DNA of 64,000 nt, taken from contig DYLQ01000001.1 of NCBI GenBank assembly GCA_020722015.1, forward strand, positions 50,231 through 114,230, read 5' to 3'. The notes under the pieces are model-generated. The model made no database searches. It was not told the DNA's origin and worked only from the letters and a program-made list of their open reading frames with translations. This DNA is from Thermotoga sp. (GTDB lineage Bacteria > Thermotogota > Thermotogae > Mesoaciditogales > Mesoaciditogaceae). The translations under genes were made by a program, and so were the position numbers. This document shows, piece by piece, positions 49,006 to 64,000 of the stretch; position 1 is the first letter of the stretch; every line of letters starts with the position of its first letter.

Positions 49006-51145
49006 CGATAATTACAAAACGGTTATAGCTGAAATAATCGAAAAAGTTAGAAAAGATTATTCGGAAGAATCGGCAGAAATGGTCAAGAAAGCCTATGAGT
49101 TCGCAAAAGAAGCACACCAAACTCAATTAAGGGCTTCAGGAGAGCCCTATATATCTCATCCGGTCCAAGTTGCAAAAATAGTTTCAGATATGGGAATGGA
49201 TGTACCTTCCATTTGTACGGCTTTGCTTCATGACGTGGCAGAAGATACGAAAGTTCCAATTGAAGAGATAGAAAAAAATTTTGGTCACGAAATATCCACG
49301 ATGGTTAACGGCCTGACAAAAATAAAGACGCTTGAAAATGAGGATATAAAATTTTCCGAGATAGAAACCATACGCAAGATGATCTTTGCGATGGCACAGG
49401 ATATACGCGTTGTGCTTATAAAATTAGCGGATAGACTGCACAACATGAGAACGGTGGAAGGTTTTGCGGAAGAAGAAAAAAGAAAAGAAAAGGCCAAACA
49501 AACTCTCGAAGTTTACGCTCCCATTGCAAACAGACTTGGAATATACACCATAAAAAGAGAGTTAGAGGATCTTTCTTTCAAACAACTTTTCCCGCAAGAA
49601 TACATCAACATAAAAAAGCTTGTAGATAAAAAAGTTCAGGAACGCAGTCATGAAATAGAATACTATCGTTCTCAAATTGCAGAACTTTTAAAACAAAATG
49701 GGATAGAATTCACGGAGATAAGTGGAAGGGCAAAGCATTTTTACAGTATATGGCAGAAGATGAAGGAAAAGAACAAATCATTTGACGAGATATACGATCT
49801 TTTTGCCATAAGGGTCATAGTTAAGAATGTACCGATGTGTTACGAAACACTCGGCGTCATCCACAGTCTCTGGACTCCTGTGCCGGGTAGATTTAAGGAT
49901 TACATAGCCGCGCCAAAGTCAAATGGATATAGAGCCCTACATAACACCGTCGTGACAGATAAAGGAGAATTTCTCGAAATACAAATAAAAGATCAGCAGA
50001 TGAACCATGAGGCTGAATATGGAATGGCAGCGCATTGGAAATACAAAGAAGGAAAAGTTCAAAAAAGTGAATTCATAGATCAACTTATGGAATGGCAAAA
50101 AGATTATTCAAAAGGACTTGTAGGTTGGAACGAAATGGCAACCGAGTTAAGTCTTGACGAAGTTTTTGTCTTTACCCCGACTGGAGAGGTAAAACACCTT
50201 ACAAAGGGATCAACACCCATAGATTTTGCTTATTCCATACATACAGACGTCGGAAACCATTACGCCGGGGCGTTGATAAATAACAGACTTGTCCCCATGG
50301 GATATCAACTTAAAGATGGAGACAGAATTCAAATCATAGTCGATAAAAACAGCGAAGGTCCCAATGCAAATTGGCTTAAATTTGCGCATAGCGTTCACAC
50401 AAAGGCAAAGATAAAGAAATTCCTCAGAGATAAATTTGCAAATGAATACATAGAAAAAGGTAAGGAGATACTGAAGGATCTTTCAAAAAAATATCATCTT
50501 TCAGTCGAAGAGATCATTGGCAAGCAAGAGATCAAAAATTACCTTAAAGATAGAAACATAGAAAAAGAAGAAGAGCTTGAACTGAGACTTGGTTCAGGTG
50601 CCGTTAAAGCGTATCAAATAGAAAAATTCCTTGGTCAGACTGTAAAACCAGAATTTCAGCATGAGTTCTCAGAACCAGAAGGTACCGAAATAGTCGTTGA
50701 CGATTTAAAGGGAATAGAGGTAAGATTCGCGAAGTGCTGCAACCCAGTACCAGGGGATCGCATAGTCGGGCTCGTGACTAAAAACGGAGTTAGCATTCAC
50801 ACAACGGATTGTCCAAATCTAAAAAACGTTGATAGAAATAAACTCGTGAGAGTTTCATGGGGAAACTCAAACGAACTCTTTGGTGCCAACATAGAACTTG
50901 AAGGTGATGACAGAGACGGACTGCTCAGTGATATAATGAGTAGGATACGCGAAAAACACATTCAAATAGCCGGCGTAGTTTCATGGGTAGATGATTTAAG
51001 AATTGCACACATATCGGTAAGAATCAACGTTACCAACCTCGATCAGTTGAACGATCTCATAAGTCATCTTAAAAAAGAAAAGGGCATAAAAAAGGTTTAC
51101 AGAGAAAGGGGAAACAAATTTGAGGGCGGTAGTGCAAAGAGTTAA
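48995..51145 (+). CDS. rel: Bifunctional (p)ppGpp synthetase/hydrolase RelA/SpoT
   Basis: [51 protein letters not shown] and ACT domains. Confidence 0.95.
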   Translation: MKNDDNYKTVIAEIIEKVRKDYSEESAEMVKKAYEFAKEAHQTQLRASGEPYISHPVQVAKIVSDMGMDVPSICTALLHDVAEDTKVPIEEIEKNFGHEISTMVNGLTKIKTLENEDIKFSEIETIRKMIFAMAQDIRVVLIKLADRLHNMRTVEGFAEEEKRKEKAKQTLEVYAPIANRLGIYTIKRELEDLSFKQLFPQEYINIKKLVDKKVQERSHEIEYYRSQIAELLKQNGIEFTEISGRAKHFYSIWQKMKEKNKSFDEIYDLFAIRVIVKNVPMCYETLGVIHSLWTPVPGRFKDYIAAPKSNGYRALHNTVVTDKGEFLEIQIKDQQMNHEAEYGMAAHWKYKEGKVQKSEFIDQLMEWQKDYSKGLVGWNEMATELSLDEVFVFTPTGEVKHLTKGSTPIDFAYSIHTDVGNHYAGALINNRLVPMGYQLKDGDRIQIIVDKNSEGPNANWLKFAHSVHTKAKIKKFLRDKFANEYIEKGKEILKDLSKKYHLSVEEIIGKQEIKNYLKDRNIEKEEELELRLGSGAVKAYQIEKFLGQTVKPEFQHEFSEPEGTEIVVDDLKGIEVRFAKCCNPVPGDRIVGLVTKNGVSIHTTDCPNLKNVDRNKLVRVSWGNSNELFGANIELEGDDRDGLLSDIMSRIREKHIQIAGVVSWVDDLRIAHISVRINVTNLDQLNDLISHLKKEKGIKKVYRERGNKFEGGSAKS

Positions 51146-51593
51146 AGAAGCTTATGTCAAAGTTGATGAAAAGATCGTCGGGAAGATAAAGGCTGGCATT
51201 TTGCTTCTTGTTGGCATAGGGAAAGATGATACCGTCGAAGATCTCAAATGGATGGAAGAGAAAATACCCAATCTGAGAATTTTTGAAGATGAAGATCAAA
51301 AAATGAACAAATCACTTCTTGATATAAACGGAGAGTTGCTCATCGTATCACAATTCACGCTTTTTGGAGATGCAAGTCGTGGGAGACGCCCCTCTTTTTC
51401 GGATGCGGCACCCGCAGATATGGCAAAGCAGATGTACGAAAAATTTTGTAAGGACATATCCGAGCTGTATCCATCGATAAAAGTAGAACACGGAATTTTT
51501 CAAGCCTATATGCAAGTTTACATTCTCAACGATGGGCCGGTTACGATAATCGTTGATTCGAAAGGAGGGCGGGCGATTTCCTCCCTTCTCTAA
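51120..51593 (+). CDS. dtd: D-aminoacyl-tRNA deacylase
   Basis: [51 protein letters not shown] start inside the rel 3' end. Confidence 0.94.
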   Translation: MRAVVQRVKEAYVKVDEKIVGKIKAGILLLVGIGKDDTVEDLKWMEEKIPNLRIFEDEDQKMNKSLLDINGELLIVSQFTLFGDASRGRRPSFSDAAPADMAKQMYEKFCKDISELYPSIKVEHGIFQAYMQVYILNDGPVTIIVDSKGGRAISSLL

Positions 51594-51622
51594 AAAGAGG
51601 GATATCCATCGCCTAACATTTC

Positions 51623-53923
51623 ATGAAGATCGGATCAAAGATAGTACTTCTTATGATCATCATGGTTGTAGCACTTTGTATCACAATGACATTTATCTAC
51701 GTTGAGGGCACCGAATTGCAAAATTCTCTTCCCAAAATAAACGAATCACTTAAAAATGTGCAAAGTGCATACGATTCGACAATTCAAGTTGCGAATTTGG
51801 AATTTACAATTTCAAATGCTTTTTCCGCTCTTGGATTTGGGATATCCAACAATTCAACTGCCACTCTAAATCAGAATGATCTCTTTGACGCATCTATAAA
51901 AAAGGCACTTCTGATGACCGATCAATTGCCCACTTCAAATGCAGCATCTCAGATTTCTAACGATCTGAAAAAACTAAAAAGCATCGGTGATCTTGCCTTT
52001 GTGCAAAGTGCAACTCTTGTTGGTTATCAAAATAAGATCAAATTGATCCAATCAAACCTTTCAAATGTTGAAAATGAATACACGCAAACCAAAGATCAAA
52101 TATCCAACCTCATGACCTTGAATAAAACCATGGTGGCAACGATAGAGACAAGTTTTACAACCGTAGCCGCAAGTGCAAATGACCTTTATTCTTTGCCTGC
52201 TACCGAGTCTCAATTGATTCTGGCAAGGTTGAATTCGCGAATATCTGCCTTACCCATAAATCAACTTAACATCGCGAACACTGAAAACCTTCTTGATAAT
52301 CTTGCCCTATTGGTTGGAACTAATGAAGCTCAAAACATGGTTTCATCGATGAAACTCGCGCTTAAAAACATATACCTCGCAACATCTCAAGATAACGTGG
52401 ATATCGAACTTGTGTTGATGAGATCTTACATTCAATCTTTTAAAACCGATATGAACATGGGAGCGTTAAACCCCGTTGGCATCTCATATGCCGATCTTTT
52501 GCTCGACAGATACTATTCTCTTTCACAACAACTTGGAAATCTTGTAATGAAAGCCCAAAATGATCTGTCTGAGATTCAATCGATCTCTGCAACTGTTAAT
52601 GACTATAACCAAAAAATATCAAGCCAAAGAGATTCCATGGTGAATTTACTCACGGTGGATGCAAAACGATATCTTAACTCCATAAATGCCAGTCTGTCTT
52701 CGCTTTTTGACAAAGCAAATTCAAGCACTCAAAGTGCTATGAACGATTTCCATATTTCATCTGATCCGATTTCGAATGCTTTCAATTACATCCTAACGAT
52801 CACATTTATCATAACAGTGGTAGCAAGCGTTTGCATAATCGTTTTTGGGATCTTCCTGATCTTTGATCTCAAAAGAAATCTCAGAAACCTTCAAAATGCT
52901 ACCGATAAGATGAAAGCTGAAGATTTGAGCGTTAAGATCGAAGAAACAAACAGAAAAGATGAATTTGGCAATCTCCAAAAATCATTCAACGAGATGATCG
53001 ATCATCTGAAGGGAGTATTTTCCCATTTTAAGCAATTGACATCAAGCGTAAAAGATGATCTTAAAGCCCTTAATTCAATGGAAGATGAAAGTTCATCTGG
53101 AATGAAAGTGGCCATCACGGAGATTGACAAATCAAAAGATTTGATGAAAAAGTTTTCGGAAGAACTTGAAGAAATAACTCAAAGACTTTCAAAAATCGAC
53201 GAATCCGAAAAGTCTGCAATGGGCAGAATTGAAAGTCTCGATGAATTGTATGGCGATTCAAAAGCAGAATTGTCAGATACTAAAAAAAGAATCGATGATT
53301 TCGTTGCGAAATTACTCTCCACCAAAGAAGAAGCCATCAAAAACTCAAAATACATCGAAGACTTAAAAGCATCTTACACACCCATTTTCAACCTCACCAA
53401 GACACTTGAATCAATGACCGACCAGGCAAAAATACTGGCGCTTAACATCGCGATTAGATCTTCAAAAGAGAAATCCGATCAATACGCATTTTTAGAATCA
53501 GAGGCAAAGGAACTTGCAAATGAATCGGCAAGCATACTCGAAGAGATAAAGACCGAAACAAAACAATTTCAAGACAAGATCGAAAAAGCTCTTTTGGAAT
53601 CGGAATCGGTCGTTACATCGATGAAGCATCTTTCTGACTCCGGCGAAGAGATAAATGACTTGAACCTAGACGTCATCTTCGATCGAATGATGAAAGACGT
53701 TAAAGAGATATCAGAAACGATCAAATTAACCTCTGAGAGAGCGCAGGTCAATCAGAATTTGCAAGAAAAGATAAAACTTCTTGAAGAGGCAATTCCGTTG
53801 CTTGAATCGGCTTCAAGAAGTTTGGACGAAGGTAAAATAACAGACATCAAAAATTTGATGAAGAAAATAGAAGAAACATCAGAGAGTTTAGATCAAAATG
53901 TAAAAAAATTCAAAACAGATTGA
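51623..53923 (+). CDS. MCP-like membrane protein with HAMP domain and divergent signalling domain
   Basis: N-terminal TM, second TM AFNYILTITFIITVVASVCIIVFGIFLIFDLKRNLRNLQNATDKMKAEDLSVKIEETNRKDEFGNLQKSFNEMIDHLK (HAMP); long coiled coil with LTKTLESMTDQAKILALNIAIRSSKEK. Confidence 0.82.
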   Translation: MKIGSKIVLLMIIMVVALCITMTFIYVEGTELQNSLPKINESLKNVQSAYDSTIQVANLEFTISNAFSALGFGISNNSTATLNQNDLFDASIKKALLMTDQLPTSNAASQISNDLKKLKSIGDLAFVQSATLVGYQNKIKLIQSNLSNVENEYTQTKDQISNLMTLNKTMVATIETSFTTVAASANDLYSLPATESQLILARLNSRISALPINQLNIANTENLLDNLALLVGTNEAQNMVSSMKLALKNIYLATSQDNVDIELVLMRSYIQSFKTDMNMGALNPVGISYADLLLDRYYSLSQQLGNLVMKAQNDLSEIQSISATVNDYNQKISSQRDSMVNLLTVDAKRYLNSINASLSSLFDKANSSTQSAMNDFHISSDPISNAFNYILTITFIITVVASVCIIVFGIFLIFDLKRNLRNLQNATDKMKAEDLSVKIEETNRKDEFGNLQKSFNEMIDHLKGVFSHFKQLTSSVKDDLKALNSMEDESSSGMKVAITEIDKSKDLMKKFSEELEEITQRLSKIDESEKSAMGRIESLDELYGDSKAELSDTKKRIDDFVAKLLSTKEEAIKNSKYIEDLKASYTPIFNLTKTLESMTDQAKILALNIAIRSSKEKSDQYAFLESEAKELANESASILEEIKTETKQFQDKIEKALLESESVVTSMKHLSDSGEEINDLNLDVIFDRMMKDVKEISETIKLTSERAQVNQNLQEKIKLLEEAIPLLESASRSLDEGKITDIKNLMKKIEETSESLDQNVKKFKTD

Positions 53924-55007
53924 TCTTCCTAACTCCACTTGAAAGTTTAACGGGATAAGATTTCATTTCGATCCCAAATTGTCTTTTATAAGCATCGTTT
54001 ATCTCTTTTAACTGCATCTTTATGTCCGATTTGGAGATGACAATTATGCTTCCTCCAAACCCTCCGCCTATCATGCGCGCACCGTAAACATCTTCCAAAG
54101 CATTTATTCTATCAACGAGAAAGTCTATCTCATCGGTTGATATCTCAAACAAATTTTTCAAACTCTCATGAGATTTTTTAACGAGCCATCCAACTTTTTC
54201 CCAATCTTTATTTTCTATGGCCGTTATCATATCAAGCACTCTTTGATTTTCTTCTATCACATGCTTCGCCCTTTTGTAAGAATTTTCTCCAAGTGCTTTT
54301 CTTTTTGAATCTATAAGAGAGTTTGTCATTTCTTTGAATTGTTTGCCGGTTATCTCAATGGCACGTGCACATTCATTTCTACGCATGTTGTATCCGCCGC
54401 TTGTAAGCTCATGTTTAACACCTGAATCCACAATCGTAATCTTTGGAAACCCTATCGCTGAAACGTACTCGTAATGGCCATCCGCGGCATCTATTAAAAT
54501 GAAAGAGTCTTTTTTTGCAAGCGCAACCGCATACTGATCCATTATGCCACAGCTAACGCCAACGAATTCATTTTCCGCTTCATGGGCTATTTCTGCTATC
54601 CTTTCTCTATCAAGGTTAAGCCTTTCTATTTTTGATATCCCGTAAATTATGCCAACCATCAAAGAGGCAGAGCTCGAAAGGCCTGCTCCGATGGGTAGAG
54701 TGCTGTTAATTTCGATCTTAAAAGGCTTTATGGTTTTTTTGACGTACTTCGTCAAATGGAAAATGGCTCCCTTAACGTAATTAGCCCATGTATCCTTTTC
54801 TTTTCTTTCATCGATCGAAAATTCAACGCTTTTGTTCAGATCTTTTGTGTAAACATCGAAATGATCAGATTCTTCAAATGTCAAATAGGTATATTTGTCT
54901 ATGGCTGCCGGAAGTACATACCCTCCGTTGTAATCAGTGTGTTCACCTATTAAATTTATGCGTCCTGGCGATTTAAATACGTAAGTCAAAGTCATCGTCT
55001 CCTTCAT
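53910..55007 (-). CDS. galK: Galactokinase
   Basis: SPGRINLIGEHTDYNGGYVLPAAID, LPIGAGLSSSASLMVG, ARMIGGGFGGSIIVI; ATGA overlap with galT. Confidence 0.95.
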   Translation of the reverse strand: MKETMTLTYVFKSPGRINLIGEHTDYNGGYVLPAAIDKYTYLTFEESDHFDVYTKDLNKSVEFSIDERKEKDTWANYVKGAIFHLTKYVKKTIKPFKIEINSTLPIGAGLSSSASLMVGIIYGISKIERLNLDRERIAEIAHEAENEFVGVSCGIMDQYAVALAKKDSFILIDAADGHYEYVSAIGFPKITIVDSGVKHELTSGGYNMRRNECARAIEITGKQFKEMTNSLIDSKRKALGENSYKRAKHVIEENQRVLDMITAIENKDWEKVGWLVKKSHESLKNLFEISTDEIDFLVDRINALEDVYGARMIGGGFGGSIIVISKSDIKMQLKEINDAYKRQFGIEMKSYPVKLSSGVRKINLF

Positions 55008-55925
55008 ATCGTGTAAGATGCGCTTTTTAAACTTTTTGCTGCATCGGAAGGCGTAAGCGGATTTATAAAGGTCCATGTGCCAGTCTCAACACTTGCCATC
55101 CACTTGACGTTTACCTTATCTCTTTTTGGAGGATTAAACTCTATATGAAAGTGAAATCTCTCCATCGTAGGATTAACCGGAGATTGAAAGATCTCCATCA
55201 TGTAAGGAAATTCCTGGTGAAAGAGCGAGTCATATTTGGAAGTTACGACTTTCAGGGCCGCTGCCAGATCAAATTTCTCCGGCGGTGTCATGTCCATGAA
55301 AAAAGAGATGTGCCTTTTCGGATAAATGTGTACCTCGTATGGAAACCTTGCAAAGTACGGGACAAGGGCGACGAAATATTCACCTTCGTAAACGATACTT
55401 TCGGTGCCCGCCTCTGCTTTAATCACATCACAGATCGCGCATTCTCCCGTGTATTTGTCAATCGCATCTATCATAGATTGAATTCTTTTCGGTATAAAAG
55501 GAAAAGCGTAAAGTTGACCGTGAGGATGGATTTGAGATGCGCCCACCTCTTTCCCTCTGTTTTCAAATGGGAAAATATACTTTATCTCATCATGCTTCAT
55601 AAGATCGCGAGTTCTGTCTTCCCAAACGTAGATGAGTTTTTCTATTTGACCGATCGGCATTCTCGACAACGAAGAATTGTGATCCGATGTGAACATTATG
55701 ACTTCACATTTACCATATGATGGAGCGTTTTTAAAAATAGAATCAGCCTTGTATATCTCGGGCGGATCCATTCTGAGCGCAGGATATCTGTTATCGAAGG
55801 CTGTCAGATCGTAATCGTGCTTCATCTCAAGAATCCCTGGGCACAAAGGACATGCCTCTTTTTGAGGAAGTACAGGCCTCTTTTGCGTTTCGGATGAAAT
55901 TATTATCCACTCATCGGTTATGGGA

Positions 55926-55945
<20 letters not shown>
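55004..55945 (-). CDS. galT: Galactose-1-phosphate uridylyltransferase
   Basis: MELRYNPITDEWIIISSETQKRPVLPQ, CPLCPG, NRGKEVGASQIHPHGQLYAFPFIP. Confidence 0.94.
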
Positions 55946-61701
<5,756 letters not shown>

Positions 61702-61704
61702 CTT

Positions 61705-62574
61705 CTATTCCTCCTTAAAACCAGCAAAACGCATGAAAATCATAGATACGGCAAATGTGACGAGTGCAAGCACTATTGCCATTGCCGCTGCAAAATTGAA
61801 ATTTCCGTAACTGAATGCTGTTGTATATATGTAAAGGTTTGGTGTGAAATGTATCGAGACATACGTCATACTTTGAAGCACATATGGTTCGTTGAAAATT
61901 TGAAACGTTCCTATTACCGTAAAAACAACTGCAAGGACAAGAGAAGGAACTATCAAAGGCAATTTTATGTACTTTATTATGTCAAAATTTCTTGCACCAT
62001 CCATTCTCGCAGATTCGTAAAGTTCTCTCGGAATAGATTGTAGTCCCGAATAAATAATTATCATGTTATACCCAACCCATTCCCACGTCACTATGTTGAG
62101 TATTGACCAAAACAGGGAATTGCTCGCCAAAAAATTGGGGTGTAGTCCGACGAGTCCAAATATGGACTGAAATGGACTCAGCGATTTCGAATACATGAAT
62201 CCCCATAGAATACCACTTATAACCGTAGGAATCGCAAATGGTATGTAATATACCAATCTGAAAAAACCTCTGAAATGATTTTTTTCGTTATCTATATAAA
62301 GTGCAAATAACAGTGCAAGAAATATCATTATCGATCCTTGTATAAGAAAGAATTCACCCATTGTCAGAATAGAAGACAGAAAACCATTATCTGTAAAAGC
62401 TTTAACGTAATTTTCCATTCCAACAAAAGTAGATGGTCTTAAACCGTACTTATGAAAAAGGCTTAGATAAAAACCATAAATTAGAGGGGCTATATAAAAT
62501 AAAGCAAATAAAATCAGGAAAGGAGAAAGGAACACAAAAGGCATATATTTCCTCGATCTAATTCTTATCTTCAT
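61705..62574 (-). CDS. Carbohydrate ABC transporter permease (MalF type)
   Basis: FVFLSPFLILFALFYIAPLIYGFYLSLF, ELYESARMDGARNFDIIKYIKLPLIVPSLVLA. Confidence 0.93.
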   Translation of the reverse strand: MKIRIRSRKYMPFVFLSPFLILFALFYIAPLIYGFYLSLFHKYGLRPSTFVGMENYVKAFTDNGFLSSILTMGEFFLIQGSIMIFLALLFALYIDNEKNHFRGFFRLVYYIPFAIPTVISGILWGFMYSKSLSPFQSIFGLVGLHPNFLASNSLFWSILNIVTWEWVGYNMIIIYSGLQSIPRELYESARMDGARNFDIIKYIKLPLIVPSLVLAVVFTVIGTFQIFNEPYVLQSMTYVSIHFTPNLYIYTTAFSYGNFNFAAAMAIVLALVTFAVSMIFMRFAGFKEE

Positions 62575-62597
62575 GGCATTCTCCTTTCCAATTTATT

Positions 62598-63923
62598 CTA
62601 CTTTACGTTAAAACCTTGACTTTGAGCGTAGTTCAAAGAGGCATTTTGAAGTTGATCAAATGCCTGAGTCCAACTTACCTTTCCACTTATAGCATTACTG
62701 ATATCCTTTGAAGACTCGTTGTACACGTAATTCAGCCATGGTGCCCATGCAAAGTCCGTATTAACGGCTTTCGATGCATCGAAAGAAAATTGATTTACAT
62801 CCTGACCGCCAAAGAACTGATCTATTGCAGTTGTCGTATCGTGAAGAGCCGGTGCTTCAAGACCAGCATAAGCTGCCGGGAAAAGACCTCCGTATTGATT
62901 ATCGAGGACGCAGGCTTCTTCATTCGTGTTAAGCCAAAGCGCAAATATGAAAGCGGCCTGAGGATATTTTGATTGAATGGTCACTGCATCGGTCGAACCT
63001 CCCCAGTTACCGCTCGTGAAGGGCATGTTTGGCCATTGCGGTAGAGGAGCGATTCTCCATTGTCCAACATTTGCTTCACTCAAATTCCCTTGCAGGAGCG
63101 CTGGCATCCATGCTGGAGACATTATGCTTGCCACTTTGCCTTCTGACATGGCGTTGTACCAGTCTGTTGTCCACGGTGTGTAGGTAGATATATATCCTTT
63201 ATTCACGAGATTGCCCCAGAAATTTACCACTTTCATGGTTGTAGGACTGTTTATGGTCTGTACCCATGTGTTTCCCTGAAGTTCCCACCAATGACCACCG
63301 GCAGCCCACACCAAACCTATCAACCAGGATATGTTACCTGTCCCACCCGCATCAAAGTTTCCCAACGCGATCTTTCCGTTGGATGCTTCGTAAAGTTTTT
63401 GAGCATCCGCAGCGTACTCATCCCATGTCTTCGGAACCGTTAATCCGTATTTATCAAAGATTGCTTTGTTGTAAGCAAAAGCGAGAGGTCCTGTATCCTG
63501 AGGAACGGCGTATACGGCATTCCCCTGCGAAACTTGATTCCATGTCCATGGGACAAAGAGAGATTTGTAATTATTAATTCCGTATTTTGTAAGATCTACA
63601 AGTCCACCATAAGAAGTAAAGGTCGGAAGCATTTGATACTCAATTTGGACAACATCTGGTGCACCTGATCCTGCTGTAAGGGACGTTAGCAATTTGTTAT
63701 ATTCGGCTTGACCAGTTCCGACATTCGTCCAGTTGATCTTTATGTTCGGATATGCTTTCTCAAAAGCAGCTATCGCATGATTCAAGCCGGGTACCCATGA
63801 CCAGAAGGTTAGTGTCACATTAGGACCGTTGTATGCCGGAAGTTGAACCGTATCGGCATACAAAGGAAAAACAAAAAGTACAATCAAGGAAACCGCCAAA
63901 ATGAATGGCAAAAATTTTTTCAT
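62598..63923 (-). CDS. Carbohydrate ABC transporter substrate-binding protein (family 1)
   Basis: Signal peptide MKKFLPFILAVSLIVLFVFPLYA; VTLTFWSWVPGLNHAIAAFEKAYPNIKINWTNVGTGQAEYNKLLTSLTAGSGAPDVVQIEYQMLPTF. Confidence 0.94.
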   Translation of the reverse strand: MKKFLPFILAVSLIVLFVFPLYADTVQLPAYNGPNVTLTFWSWVPGLNHAIAAFEKAYPNIKINWTNVGTGQAEYNKLLTSLTAGSGAPDVVQIEYQMLPTFTSYGGLVDLTKYGINNYKSLFVPWTWNQVSQGNAVYAVPQDTGPLAFAYNKAIFDKYGLTVPKTWDEYAADAQKLYEASNGKIALGNFDAGGTGNISWLIGLVWAAGGHWWELQGNTWVQTINSPTTMKVVNFWGNLVNKGYISTYTPWTTDWYNAMSEGKVASIMSPAWMPALLQGNLSEANVGQWRIAPLPQWPNMPFTSGNWGGSTDAVTIQSKYPQAAFIFALWLNTNEEACVLDNQYGGLFPAAYAGLEAPALHDTTTAIDQFFGGQDVNQFSFDASKAVNTDFAWAPWLNYVYNESSKDISNAISGKVSWTQAFDQLQNASLNYAQSQGFNVK

Positions 63924-63947
63924 ACTTTTACCTCCTCAAAGGAATAA

Positions 63948-63969
63948 GGAGAGGATTTACATCCCCTCC
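63948..63969 (-). repeat. Hairpin between an upstream minus-strand gene and the sugar SBP gene
   Basis: Minus strand GGAGGGGAT-GTAA-ATCCTCTCC (9 bp with one G-U). Confidence 0.6.
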
Positions 63970-63980
63970 CGAGTTTTATC

Positions 63981-64000
63981 TTACTTTAGATGAACGTTCA
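63981..64000 (-). CDS. C-terminal fragment of another gene, possibly a further family-5 SBP (ends -NVHLK)
   Basis: Minus-strand reading AAC GTT CAT CTA AAG TAA = NVHLK*, identical to the SBP C-terminus at 13083; only 5 codons visible. Confidence 0.35.

Noticed and set aside
55145-55720. 191-aa plus-strand ORF antisense to galT
   Set aside because: The opposite strand is unambiguous GalT; Arg/Phe/His-rich antisense translation.

Overview
The window is a low-GC bacterial chromosome segment. Gene content and protein style (NiaR, DUF368, QueA/RadC, galactoside operon) suggest Thermotogota, but this is an inference and no search was run. It is densely coding and shows no CRISPR array, rRNA, transposase or phage genes. 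Main blocks: (1) 1-3.8 kb housekeeping genes (queA end, radC, OadA-like carboxyltransferase, macro-domain protein, pilin-like protein, cold-shock protein). (2) About 4.3-26.2 kb, a large peptidoglycan/muropeptide salvage island: MurQ, a complete Dpp/Opp-type ABC importer, three family-5 binding proteins, MFS transporter, GNAT protein, NamZ/DUF1343, transglutaminase-like protein, NagZ, AmiE-like serine hydrolase, AnmK, GntR/UTRA regulator, BadF-type (MurK-like) kinase and NlpC/P60 peptidase. (3) A niaR-niaP-like operon whose promoter spacer holds a perfect 18-bp palindrome. (4) Two convergent, highly divergent PEPCK/HPr-kinase-fold P-loop proteins of unknown function. (5) tRNA-Gln(CTG), Lon-like protease, rdgB, asparaginase, inositol monophosphatase, pheST. 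(6) A CcdA / thioredoxin-fold / DUF5685 / Cys-tailed DnaJ / membrane protein / RqcH cluster. (7) Glycosyltransferase, DUF368, RelA/Spo, Dtd, and an MCP-like protein with a degenerate signalling tip. (8) A reverse-strand galactoside operon (galK, galT, GH36, GH2 LacZ, sugar ABC transporter). The strongest candidates for new biology are the muropeptide island, where every hydrolase appears to lack a signal peptide, the PEPCK-fold pair, and the DUF5685/DnaJ redox-like cluster. All calls come from reading motifs by eye.
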